Below are positions 36,231 through 44,592 of a DNA stretch of 58,609 nt, in pieces. The stretch lies in the NCBI GenBank assembly GCA_027014115.1, contig JALWEJ010000015.1, forward strand, positions 1 through 58,609, given 5' to 3'. The DNA is from Desulfurellales bacterium (GTDB lineage Bacteria; Campylobacterota_A; Desulfurellia; Desulfurellales; Hippeaceae). A program made the position numbers and the translations under genes. Numbering within the stretch: the stretch's first letter is position 1; each line of letters opens with the position of its first letter. The notes under the pieces were generated by a model that did not search any database, was not told where the DNA came from, and worked only from the letters and a program-made list of their open reading frames with translations.

Positions 36231-36277
36231 CTTTGCAAACTCCTCTTTTAAGTCTCCAAATCAACAAAGCAATGTGC

Positions 36278-36306
36278 TTTATATATAAGTTTTCTTATCT
36301 TGTCAA
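36278..36306 (-). promoter_or_regulatory. Strong sigma-70 promoter for rplM-rpsI
   Basis: On the minus strand a perfect TTGACA (36301-36306), a 17-base spacer and TATAAA (36278-36283). It sits in the 81-base gap after hisIE. The predicted leader of about 40 bases shows no obvious autoregulatory fold. Confidence 0.75.
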
Positions 36307-36311
36307 GTAAA

Positions 36312-37028
36312 TTACTTGTTTCTCGTTTTTTTCTCAAGTTTTCCCGACACATTAAAGCGCCTTTTAAGTTCTTTTGTAATGCTCTCAGGCGGTATATTAA
36401 AATAAGCCAATCCCACAAGTATGTGAAAAAATGTATCTGCAACCTCATACACAATTTCACTTTCATCTTTATCCTTCATGGCTATAACAACCTCAGTCGC
36501 CTCTTCACCGATTTTTTTTGTAATTTTGTTTATACCCTTTTTAAATAATTCCGCAGTATATGAATCATCCGGCATCTCTTCTTTTCTTTTAAGCAGAAGT
36601 TTGTATATTTCACCCAAAATATCCTCTTTGTCTTCAAGATTGTAAAAGATACCGTCAAAATTCTCATCCAAAACACCGTCAATTTCCTTTGTTTGTCCTC
36701 TGTAGAACTCCCTGTAAAAACAGCTTCTGTGATTTGTGTGACAGGCTGCACCAATTTGCTCAACCTTTAAAAGCAGTGTATCCTCATCGCAGTCATAAAA
36801 AATCTGTTTAACCTTCTGCAAATGACCGCTTGTTTCTCCCTTTTTCCACAATTTTTGTCTGCTTCTTGAATAGTAATGGGCATACCCTGTTGAAACTGTT
36901 TTTTCTACTGCCTCTTTGTTTGCATACGCAACCATCAACACATCTTTGCTGTAAAAATCCTGAACAACAACAGGAACAAGACCGTTTTTGTTAAATTTTA
37001 TAATTTCCGACAGATTTTCCAATGACAT
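36312..37028 (-). CDS. hisI: Bifunctional phosphoribosyl-AMP cyclohydrolase/phosphoribosyl-ATP pyrophosphatase
   Basis: A HisI-HisE fusion of 238 residues doing steps 2 and 3 of histidine synthesis. Residues 1-120 are HisI, with [15 protein letters not shown], the metal-binding DCDEDTLLL and [15 protein letters not shown]. Residues from about 145 are HisE, with the MazG-like helices [15 protein letters not shown] and [15 protein letters not shown]. It stands alone between mqnE and rplM, separate from hisG and hisF. The short C-terminus is basic. Confidence 0.96.
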   Translation of the reverse strand: MSLENLSEIIKFNKNGLVPVVVQDFYSKDVLMVAYANKEAVEKTVSTGYAHYYSRSRQKLWKKGETSGHLQKVKQIFYDCDEDTLLLKVEQIGAACHTNHRSCFYREFYRGQTKEIDGVLDENFDGIFYNLEDKEDILGEIYKLLLKRKEEMPDDSYTAELFKKGINKITKKIGEEATEVVIAMKDKDESEIVYEVADTFFHILVGLAYFNIPPESITKELKRRFNVSGKLEKKTRNK

Positions 37029-37097
37029 AAAAACTCCTTTTTATTACTTTTGCTCTTTTAGAATATTACATTTTCATCTGCAAACTATCAACTTGTT

Positions 37098-37126
37098 TTG
37101 ACAATTATATCTTTGTTTTATAATAT
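37098..37126 (+). promoter_or_regulatory. Putative sigma-70 promoter for mqnE-mqnC
   Basis: Perfect TTGACA at 37098-37103, then TAATAT at 37121-37126 with a 17-base spacer. A perfect TATAAT overlaps it at 37119-37124 but with a 15-base spacer. Confidence 0.6.
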
Positions 37127-37164
37127 GCTTGGTCAACTAATTTTTTTAAAGAGGGATGTTGGGT

Positions 37165-38247
37165 ATGTGTCTTGAATCTGTTGAAGAAAAAATCAAAAAC
37201 AGCGAGCCTGTAAACCTTGAGGATGCAAAATGTGTATTAAACTCAAATGATTTAATAAAAATCGGTCAACTTGCAAGGAGCATAAAACTAAAAAAGAGCT
37301 CAGAAAAGGTCTATTTTGTTTTTAATAAGCACATCAACTATACAAATTTGTGTGTATCAAAATGCAAATTCTGCGCATTCTACAGAAACGGAGACGAAAA
37401 TGATGCATACACAATGGAGATAGACGACATAATAGAAGAAATAGCAAAAATGCCCGAAGGCATAAGAGAGGTTCATATAGTAGGAGGTTTGCACCCTAAA
37501 AAGCCGTTTTCATACTATGTGGATATGGTCAGTTTGATAAAAAAACACTTCAAAAACATAAACGTCAAAGCCTTTACGGCTGTTGAGGTAGACTATTTCT
37601 CAAAACTTGAGGGTATAGACTACAAAGAAACACTTACTATACTAAAAAATGCCGGTTTGGATTCTATGCCGGGAGGCGGTGCCGAGGTGTTTTCAGAAAG
37701 GGTCAGAAAAAAGCTTTATCCCAACAAGATACCTTACGAGCAGTGGGCAGAAGTTCATAAAACTGCTCATTCACTGAACATACCGACAAATGCTACACTA
37801 CTTTTTGGCCATATAGAAACAGACGATGAAATTATAGACCACTTGTTTAAATTGAAAAAAATTCAAGAAGAATCACCGGGTTTTTTGTGCTTTATACCGC
37901 TCAGCTTTCATCCTGCAAACACACCTCTTGAGGGAAATATTGAAAAAGTTGACGCTGTCAAAGAGTTGAAGGTTCTTGCTTTATCCCGTATGATTTTGGA
38001 CAACTTCCCGCATATAAAAGCATATTGGGTCATGCTTTCACCAAAAATAGGTCAAATCGGCCTGCATTTCGGTGCCGACGATATTGACGGAACAATAGGT
38101 CAGGAAAGGGTAACACACGCTGCAGGTGCCAAAAGTCCTTTGGGTTTGGCAATAAATAATATGGTAGGCATGATAAGGAATGCAGGGTTTATTCCTGTCG
38201 AAAGAGATGCTTTATATAATGAGTTAAAGGTGTATGACAATGATTGA
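37165..38247 (+). CDS. mqnE: Aminofutalosine synthase (radical SAM)
   Basis: MqnE joins 3-enolpyruvoyl-benzoate to the adenosyl radical to form aminodeoxyfutalosine in the futalosine route to menaquinone. The radical-SAM CX3CX2C is CVSKCKFC near residue 70. It is followed by EVHIVGGLHPKKPFSYY, LDSMPGGGAEVFSERVR and HIKAYWVMLSPKIGQIGLHF, which match MqnE rather than MqnC. I use the ATG at 37165, nine bases after GAGGG; an ATG three codons earlier touches that site. It overlaps mqnC by 8 bases. Confidence 0.93.
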   Translation: MCLESVEEKIKNSEPVNLEDAKCVLNSNDLIKIGQLARSIKLKKSSEKVYFVFNKHINYTNLCVSKCKFCAFYRNGDENDAYTMEIDDIIEEIAKMPEGIREVHIVGGLHPKKPFSYYVDMVSLIKKHFKNINVKAFTAVEVDYFSKLEGIDYKETLTILKNAGLDSMPGGGAEVFSERVRKKLYPNKIPYEQWAEVHKTAHSLNIPTNATLLFGHIETDDEIIDHLFKLKKIQEESPGFLCFIPLSFHPANTPLEGNIEKVDAVKELKVLALSRMILDNFPHIKAYWVMLSPKIGQIGLHFGADDIDGTIGQERVTHAAGAKSPLGLAINNMVGMIRNAGFIPVERDALYNELKVYDND

Positions 38248-39304
38248 TATATACAATGAAATAGAAAATGGCGAAAGAATTTCAAAAGTAGAGTGTATAG
38301 AATTGCTAAAAAAAGGCGATTTTCTAAAACTCGGTGAGCTTGCAGGTAAAATTTGTTTTAAAAAACACCCAAAAAGAGTTGTAACATTCATTCTCGATAC
38401 AAATATAAACTACACAAATGTATGCTATGCGAGATGCTCTTTTTGTGCTTTTTATCGAAACAAAACAGATAAGGATACATATACACTGAGCATAGATGAG
38501 CTAAAAAGCAAGATAAAAGATGCAGAAAAAAAGGGTGTGACAACCGCTTTAATTCAAGGTGGCCTAAACCCTGATTTACCCTATTCCTATTATCTTGACT
38601 TGGTATCTGAGTTATCCAAAAGCTCAGTTTATGTCCACGCATTTTCACCACCTGAGATAGATTTGATGTCAAAGATATCAAAAAAAAGCATAAAAGAGGT
38701 GTTCAGCGATCTAAACCAAGCCGGATTAAAAACCATGCCCGGAGGTGGCGCTGAAATCCTATCAGAACCTGTTCGAAGCAAAATATCACCTAAAAAAATC
38801 AACACCGAAAGGTGGCTTGAGATAATGGAAGAGGCTCACAACTTGGGCATAAAAACAACGGCAACCATGATGTTTGGACATATTGAAACTGATGAAGATA
38901 TTGCAGAGCATCTTGAAAATATAAGGTCTCTGCAGGATAAAACAGGAGGTTTTTCGGCTTTTATTGCATGGGATTTCAAAAAAGAAAACAACGAATTAGG
39001 GAAGCAGGTTACAAAAACTGTATCTGGTATAGACTATCTAAAGATTGTCGCGGTATCGAGAATATATCTTGATAATTTTGACAATATACAGGCATCCTGG
39101 GCATCTCAGGGTAAAGATGTCGGTGAGGTTGCACTGCATTTCGGTGCAAATGATATGGGCAGTATGCTTGTTGAGGAAAATGTTATGAGACAAGCCGGTT
39201 TCAGAGCTGAATCCACAACAAAAGAAATAGCAAGTATCATAAAAAAAGCCGGATTTAAACCTGCTTTGAGAACAACCGACTATAAAATTATAGATTATTT
39301 GTAA
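38240..39304 (+). CDS. mqnC: Cyclic dehypoxanthinyl futalosine synthase (radical SAM)
   Basis: MqnC closes the ring of dehypoxanthinyl futalosine, a later step of the same menaquinone pathway. The radical-SAM motif is CYARCSFC. Diagnostic stretches are ALIQGGLNPDLPYSYYLDL, HAFSPPEIDLMSKIS, TMPGGGAEILSEPVR, TTATMMFGHIE and the C-terminal HFGANDMGSMLVEENV. It is clearly homologous to mqnE, its neighbour, and the pair shares an overlap. Start chosen at 38240 for its spacing from AAAGG; an ATG two codons earlier is possible. Confidence 0.93.
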   Translation: MIDIYNEIENGERISKVECIELLKKGDFLKLGELAGKICFKKHPKRVVTFILDTNINYTNVCYARCSFCAFYRNKTDKDTYTLSIDELKSKIKDAEKKGVTTALIQGGLNPDLPYSYYLDLVSELSKSSVYVHAFSPPEIDLMSKISKKSIKEVFSDLNQAGLKTMPGGGAEILSEPVRSKISPKKINTERWLEIMEEAHNLGIKTTATMMFGHIETDEDIAEHLENIRSLQDKTGGFSAFIAWDFKKENNELGKQVTKTVSGIDYLKIVAVSRIYLDNFDNIQASWASQGKDVGEVALHFGANDMGSMLVEENVMRQAGFRAESTTKEIASIIKKAGFKPALRTTDYKIIDYL

Positions 39305-39342
39305 AATAAATCTTTCTTTTTGCATTTATAACAAGAGGAATA

Positions 39343-40224
39343 ATGAATGACTTAAGCGTTTTGTTTTTGTTGTTTTTAACAACATTGGCATGGGGTATGG
39401 GTTTTCCTATTTCAAAAGTTGGTATAGAATATATACCGCCTTTTACCTTTGCTTTTCTAAGGTTTTTTATAACATCCTTTTTGTTTTTTATCGTCTTAAG
39501 AAAACACAAAAATGTGACAAGGGATTTGAAAGAACATCTTATCGGTTTATCCATCATGGGTTTAAGCGGCATAACCATATACAATTTTTTCTATCTGTAC
39601 TCCTTAAAGCTAACACTTGCTTCAAACTCTGTAATTATTGCATCGTTTAATCCGATTATCACAACAATTATGGCATCTTTTATATTGAAAGAAAAAATAA
39701 ACAAAATAATGTCTTTTGGTATATTCGTCTCTCTTTTGGGTGTAATGACAATTATCAGCAGAGGCTCTTTTGGAAGCATTATACATCTATCGTTTAATAG
39801 TGGCGATTTATTTATGCTTGTTGCCACATTCCTCTGGGCAATTTACTCAATTGCAGGCAAAAAGGTTATAAACCACATAGGCCATTCAAAATCTGTTGCA
39901 TTATCAACAATACTTGGCACAATATATCTCATACCTTTTGTTATCTTTGAAAACGGCAATAAAAATATACTTACATACCCTACAGCAGCATGGGGAAGCG
40001 TATTTTATATGGCGTTTGTTGCCACATTTTTTGCCTTCAGCGTCTGGTATAAGGGCGTTGAAAAATTCGGGGCATCCAAAACAAGCATATTTGTCAATCT
40101 TGTTCCTGTTTTTGGCGTGTTGGCATCATCTTTTATGCTCCATGAAAGAATATCAACAGTAACAATACTTGGCGGCATAATGGTAATTGTAGGCGTAATA
40201 ATAACAAACAGGGCAAAAACATAA
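39343..40224 (+). CDS. EamA/DMT-family transporter
   Basis: A 293-residue inner-membrane protein with ten predicted spans in two homologous EamA halves. The first half begins LAWGMGFPISKVGIEYIPP and has FLRFFITSFLFF and YSLKLTLASNSVII. The second has TFLWAIYSIAGKKVI and ends VTILGGIMVIVGVIITNRAK. The family exports amino acids, metabolites or drugs; the substrate is not readable. It follows mqnC by 38 bases with AAGAGGA before the ATG, so it may be co-transcribed, but a link to menaquinone is speculative. Confidence 0.87.
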   Translation: MNDLSVLFLLFLTTLAWGMGFPISKVGIEYIPPFTFAFLRFFITSFLFFIVLRKHKNVTRDLKEHLIGLSIMGLSGITIYNFFYLYSLKLTLASNSVIIASFNPIITTIMASFILKEKINKIMSFGIFVSLLGVMTIISRGSFGSIIHLSFNSGDLFMLVATFLWAIYSIAGKKVINHIGHSKSVALSTILGTIYLIPFVIFENGNKNILTYPTAAWGSVFYMAFVATFFAFSVWYKGVEKFGASKTSIFVNLVPVFGVLASSFMLHERISTVTILGGIMVIVGVIITNRAKT

Positions 40225-40274
40225 AAAATCCACAAAACATACCTTTATTTTACAAACACTCAATTAAATTTCTC

Positions 40275-40303
40275 TTGATATTGCACGATATTTAATTTAA
40301 TAT
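40275..40303 (+). promoter_or_regulatory. Putative promoter for the unknown gene and the EF-G-like gene
   Basis: TTGATA (40275-40280), 17 bases, TAATAT (40298-40303). The leader is about 110 bases and AT-rich. I see no convincing hairpin in it. Confidence 0.45.
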
Positions 40304-40417
40304 ATTTTTAGTCAAAGTGATTTTTTAAAAGCTCTAACCTTGTGAGGCTCTTTAAAATACGATTTAGGTATATGTTAAACAAGTCTTTATTAAAGTTTTA
40401 GAAAGGAGTAGTTGCCC

Positions 40418-41038
40418 ATGGAAACTCTTACTATTTGCGTTCCGTTTTTTGCTCTTCCCGGTCTATCAAACGATTGCAGCTCCATTGTAGGCAATCAAAA
40501 TCTTATCCTAAGAGACATCCTATCTCTTAATCCGCTCAAGAAAGGTGAATATGAAAACGGCCCATATCTTGAAGGTTTTAATGCCGACGGCAAATTGGAT
40601 TATGTTTTCTACTTTGAAGAGGTGGAAAAAATCCTAGAAAAAAAAGAGTATGACAAAATTTACATACTTTTTAGAGCCATCTACAAACCTTACCAAAAAG
40701 ATACTCAGCACCTTGTTGTAGGTTATTATGTTGTTGAAAATACTCAAGGAATGGAAATAGCACCCGGTGTTTATTCGATAAGTGGCACAGATGCCCATTT
40801 TGTTGATTATGAAGATGCTTTTGATATATCAGAAACAATTATCGGATACAACCTGCAGGATTCTATCATGAAAAGCAACAGTGAAAATCATCCTGAATAC
40901 AAAGATATGGTTAATGACTGGTTTGAGCATATAAAAAATAAAGATAATAAAATAGACGAATACATTGAAAGAAGCAAACAGCTGAGAGCAAAAAGAACAG
41001 AAGAGGAGTTTCAAAAAGCATTAAAGAGCTGTCTTTAA
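40418..41038 (+). CDS. Conserved-looking cytoplasmic protein of unknown function
   Basis: I do not recognise this 206-residue protein. It has no signal peptide and no membrane segment. The N-terminal half is beta-rich with aromatic strands (TICVPFFALPGLS, YVFYFEEVEKIL, KIYILFRAIYKPY, HLVVGYYVVEN). A middle segment PGVYSISGTDAHFVDYEDAF is followed by a charged, helical C-terminus rich in Lys and Glu. The ATG at 40418 lies 9 bases after AAGGAG; an in-frame TTG two codons earlier is less likely. It sits 25 bases before the EF-G-like gene behind the same promoter, so the two probably act together or share regulation. Confidence 0.75.
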   Translation: METLTICVPFFALPGLSNDCSSIVGNQNLILRDILSLNPLKKGEYENGPYLEGFNADGKLDYVFYFEEVEKILEKKEYDKIYILFRAIYKPYQKDTQHLVVGYYVVENTQGMEIAPGVYSISGTDAHFVDYEDAFDISETIIGYNLQDSIMKSNSENHPEYKDMVNDWFEHIKNKDNKIDEYIERSKQLRAKRTEEEFQKALKSCL

Positions 41039-41063
41039 AAATTAAATCGGAGGTATTCTTTGT

Positions 41064-43073
41064 ATGGGAGTAGATATTGACAAAAAAAGGGTAGTTGCAG
41101 TCTGTGGGGATGGTGGTTGCGGCAAAACAACACTTGTTGAGGATATGCTGTTCTTAACCAAAAAAACAACAAGAAAGGGCTCCACAGACAAAGGAAATAC
41201 CGTAATGGATTTTGACAACGAAGAGATAGAAAGAAAAAATTCGCTTCAACTTGCCGTTGGCAACACCCAATGGAAAAAAAATCTTATATATTTCATTGAT
41301 ACACCAGGGTATCACAACTTCATAGCAGATGCTCTTTGCGGAATAAGGGCGGCTGATTCCATTATTATGCTTATTGATGCAAAAGACGGAGCAAAAGCCC
41401 AATCAGAAAGACTGTTTGGTGAAGCAAAAAAAGAACAGAAACCCATTCTGTTTTATTTGAACGGTTTTGATAAAGAAGATGTTGATGTAAACACTGCCAT
41501 AAATTCCATAAAAACCGAATTGACCGAAAAGGCTTTTTTACTGCATCTGCCCATTATAGAACAAAACAGCATCACAGGATATGTTGATGTTTTGGAACAG
41601 AAAGCATACAGCTACGAAAAAGGTGAAATAGACATACCGTCTGATGTTCAGGATATGTTGGAAGAAAAATATATGGAGCTTGTTGAAGAAATCTCAACAT
41701 ACGATGATGAGTTGATGGAAAAATACTTAGAGGGCGAAGAGTTAGATAAAAACACAGTAACAGACATCCTAAAACAGGCAGTTGCAGATGCATCCATGTA
41801 TCCTGTTTTGCTGGGCTCGGCTTTAAAAGGCGTAGGAAGCGAACAGCTGCTTGATGCAGTAGTCGAACTTCTGTCTCCACCTAAAGAAGAGTATGATACA
41901 GATGTTGCACTTGTATTCAAAACATACAACGACCCGCAGCTCGGCAAGATGAGTCTTTTAAGAGTGTGTTCGGGTAAATTTTCATCCGATTCAAACTACT
42001 TCAACGTAAACAAAGACCAGGAAGAAAGACTTGGAGCCCTTCAAATAATGCAGGGCAAAAATTTAACAAAAACAGAAGAGGCAGCAGCCGGTGATATTGT
42101 TGCTGTTGCAAAACTCAAGGTAACCCAAACAGGTGACACCATATCAGTTAAGGGTTCTGATGCTGTTTGTGATTTTGTCGAAATGCCGCTTCCGTTTATC
42201 TCTTATGCTGTATATGGAACATCCAAAGGCGATGAAGAAAAACTCGGCGCAGCTATAAACAAAGTCATCGAATCTGACCCCTCCTTGAAATTTGAACGAA
42301 ACGACGAAACAAAAGAATTTATCCTTACGGGAATGGGTGCTATGCATCTTGAGGTTACAGCATCAAAACTAAAGAGTAAATTTGGTGTCGAGGCAATATT
42401 GAAGCTGCCGAAAGTGGCATACAAAGAAACTATAAAAGGTAAAACACAGTCGCATGGAAGATATAAAAAACAGACAGGCGGGCATGGACAGTTCGGTGAT
42501 TGTATAATAGAAATAGAGCCTCTTTCAAGAGGTGGTGGTTTTGAATTTGAGGATTTAATTGTAGGTGGAGCCATACCAAGACAGTTCATACCGTCGGTTG
42601 AAAAAGGTATAAAAGCGGCAATGGAACAAGGAATATTGGCAGGCTATCCGATGATTGACATAAAAATAAAACTTGTTGACGGCTCATATCACCCTGTAGA
42701 TTCAAGTGATTTGGCATTTCAAATGGCAGGTTCCATAGCATTTAAAGATGGTGTTGTAAAATGCAAACCCATACTACTTGAGCCTATTGTAGAAATGGAA
42801 GTCTATGTACCTGATGAAAACATGGGCGATGTTATAGGAGATCTAAACTCAAGAAGAGGCAGGGTTTTGGGCATGGAACCCTACGAAGATAAAAAAGGCT
42901 ATCAAAGAATCAAAGCACTTGTTCCTCAAGCTGAAATCTTGGAATATGCACCGTCACTCAGATCGATTACAGGAGGAAAGGCGTTTTTCAAATACCAATT
43001 CTCCACATATGAAGAGGTGCCTCAACAGATAGCCGAAAAGATAATAGAAGAATCCAAACAGGAAAAAGAATAG
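41064..43073 (+). CDS. Elongation factor G-like GTPase (FusA2-type)
   Basis: A 669-residue protein with the five-domain EF-G layout: GTPase domain, domain II, and domains III-V (GMGAMHLEVTASKL, GGHGQFGDCIIEIEP, PVDSSDLAFQMAGSIAF, DLNSRRGRVLG). G1 is GDGGCGKTT. Switch II reads DTPGYHNF, with Tyr where translocases have the catalytic His. The G4 motif NKxD is NGFD. DTPGY is known from EF-G-like paralogues, so this is unlikely to be the main translocase. A role in ribosome rescue, recycling or stress is inferred only. CGGAGG lies well before the ATG. A terminator follows the stop. Confidence 0.88.
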   Translation: MGVDIDKKRVVAVCGDGGCGKTTLVEDMLFLTKKTTRKGSTDKGNTVMDFDNEEIERKNSLQLAVGNTQWKKNLIYFIDTPGYHNFIADALCGIRAADSIIMLIDAKDGAKAQSERLFGEAKKEQKPILFYLNGFDKEDVDVNTAINSIKTELTEKAFLLHLPIIEQNSITGYVDVLEQKAYSYEKGEIDIPSDVQDMLEEKYMELVEEISTYDDELMEKYLEGEELDKNTVTDILKQAVADASMYPVLLGSALKGVGSEQLLDAVVELLSPPKEEYDTDVALVFKTYNDPQLGKMSLLRVCSGKFSSDSNYFNVNKDQEERLGALQIMQGKNLTKTEEAAAGDIVAVAKLKVTQTGDTISVKGSDAVCDFVEMPLPFISYAVYGTSKGDEEKLGAAINKVIESDPSLKFERNDETKEFILTGMGAMHLEVTASKLKSKFGVEAILKLPKVAYKETIKGKTQSHGRYKKQTGGHGQFGDCIIEIEPLSRGGGFEFEDLIVGGAIPRQFIPSVEKGIKAAMEQGILAGYPMIDIKIKLVDGSYHPVDSSDLAFQMAGSIAFKDGVVKCKPILLEPIVEMEVYVPDENMGDVIGDLNSRRGRVLGMEPYEDKKGYQRIKALVPQAEILEYAPSLRSITGGKAFFKYQFSTYEEVPQQIAEKIIEESKQEKE

Positions 43074-43087
43074 AAAATTAAGATTAC

Positions 43088-43117
43088 GAGCCCCTTTTTG
43101 CAAGGGGCTCGGTTTTA
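43088..43117 (+). terminator. Intrinsic terminator after the EF-G-like gene
   Basis: GAGCCCCTT (43088-43096) pairs with AAGGGGCTC (43102-43110) around a 5-base loop, then GGTTTTATT. The convergent usp gene ends at 43118. Confidence 0.88.
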
Positions 43118-43558
43118 TTACATTTTTACTTCAAGTACAGGTTTCGAAGATAATCTCATAACCTTTTCTGTTACGCTGCCGAACATAAATCTTTCAAGTC
43201 CGCTTTTTCCGTGAGCTCCCATCACTATCAAATCTATATCGTTTTTATCAGCAAATTCAACTATTTTATGCGGTGCATCTCCAACCTCTATTACAACCTC
43301 AACATTGCCGTTTAAATTGTATCTGTTTCTTAGATGTTCTATCTCCTTGATAGCCTCCTCCTTCATTGAGTTTATTATCTGCTCAGCCGGAAGAGAAGGA
43401 ACATATCCTACAGCTGCATTAATATCCGTGATACAGTGATAGATATACAATTTGGCATCAAATTTTTCCGCAACAATCTTTGCATATTTCATTGCATATT
43501 CCGAATTTGCAGATAAATCGGTCGGAGCTAAAATTTTCTTAACCGATATATTCTCCAT
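43118..43558 (-). CDS. Universal stress protein
   Basis: A single UspA domain of 146 residues. It begins VKKILAPTDLSANSEYAMKYA and ends with the ATP-binding pattern MGAHGKSGLERFMFGSVTEKV, in which the G-2x-G-9x-G-S/T residues are complete. It therefore belongs to the nucleotide-binding subgroup. It follows asd by about 10 bases and is probably expressed with it. The function of most Usp proteins is general stress survival. Confidence 0.93.
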   Translation of the reverse strand: MENISVKKILAPTDLSANSEYAMKYAKIVAEKFDAKLYIYHCITDINAAVGYVPSLPAEQIINSMKEEAIKEIEHLRNRYNLNGNVEVVIEVGDAPHKIVEFADKNDIDLIVMGAHGKSGLERFMFGSVTEKVMRLSSKPVLEVKM

Positions 43559-43568
43559 AACACTCTCC

Positions 43569-44579
43569 TTAATTGTTTTCTATAATTTTCTCGGCTATCT
43601 GAACAGCATTAAGTGCTGCACCTTTTCTTATCTGGTCACCAACAATCCAGAAAGACAGCCAATTTTTACCGTTTAGGTCCTCCCTAATCCTGCCAACTTC
43701 GCAATCATCTTTGTTGCTTGCAAATAAAGGCATAGGATATATACCCTGTTCAATATCATCAACAACCTTTACGCCGGGGAATTTGTCAATTAGCTCCACA
43801 GCCTTTTCTTTTGTTATATCCTTTTCAAGTTCAACCGTTACAGCTTCGGAATGAGCTCTAAATACAGGCAGCCTCACACATGTAGCAGAAATCAATATAT
43901 TATCATCATGAAGCATTTTTCTTGTTTCGTTAACCATCTTCATCTCTTCTTTTGTGTAATCATTATCCAAAAATATGTCAACCTGAGGAATAACATTAAA
44001 AAGAAGCTGATACGGAAATTTTTCTATGGGTAGCTCTTCGTTTTTTGCCCATGCAGCAGCCTGCTTTTCAAGCTCTTCCATTGCTTGAGCACCAGCTCCT
44101 GAAGCAGCTTGATATGTAGAGACTATAATCCTTTTGACTTTTGCGTAATCATAGAGAGGCTTTATGGCCATAAGCATAATAATTGTTGTGCAGTTCGGAT
44201 TTGCTATTATGCCTTTATGTTTAAAAATATCCTCAGAGTTTACCTCAGGAACAACCAAAGGAACATCCTGATCCATTCTAAAGGCCGAGCTGTTATCGAT
44301 AACTACGGCTCCAGCTTCAACCGCATAAGGAGCAAGTTCCCTACTTCTTGATGCACCAGCGGAGAAAAGTGCTATATCAATGCCTTTAAAAGAATCTTTT
44401 GTTGTCTCCTCAACAGTATATTCTTTATCTTTAAACTTTATTTTTTTACCCTTAGAGCGTTTGGAAGCCAAAAGTTTTAACTCTTTAATTGGAAAATTTC
44501 TTTCATTAAGAATTTTTAACATTTCTTCCCCAACAGCGCCTGTTGCGCCAACCACAGCCACATTGTACAAATCAGACAC
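43569..44579 (-). CDS. asd: Aspartate-semialdehyde dehydrogenase
   Basis: Asd reduces aspartyl phosphate to the semialdehyde, feeding lysine/diaminopimelate, threonine and methionine synthesis. The 336-residue protein has NADP-binding GATGAVGEEMLKIL, the catalytic Cys130 in ANPNCTTI, the Gln of YQAASGAGAQAM, and the His of RLPVFRAHSEAV, so it is fully active by motif. The start is GTG at 44579, nine bases after GGAGG; that GGAGG begins at the stop codon of the upstream pseudogene (TAGGAGG). It is the only intact copy here. Confidence 0.95.
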   Translation of the reverse strand: MSDLYNVAVVGATGAVGEEMLKILNERNFPIKELKLLASKRSKGKKIKFKDKEYTVEETTKDSFKGIDIALFSAGASRSRELAPYAVEAGAVVIDNSSAFRMDQDVPLVVPEVNSEDIFKHKGIIANPNCTTIIMLMAIKPLYDYAKVKRIIVSTYQAASGAGAQAMEELEKQAAAWAKNEELPIEKFPYQLLFNVIPQVDIFLDNDYTKEEMKMVNETRKMLHDDNILISATCVRLPVFRAHSEAVTVELEKDITKEKAVELIDKFPGVKVVDDIEQGIYPMPLFASNKDDCEVGRIREDLNGKNWLSFWIVGDQIRKGAALNAVQIAEKIIENN

Positions 44580-44592
44580 TTTACAAAACCTC

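Noticed and set aside
40304-40417. Riboswitch or structured leader before the unknown gene
   Set aside because: The 110-base AT-rich leader shows no consistent stem or known riboswitch core by eye.
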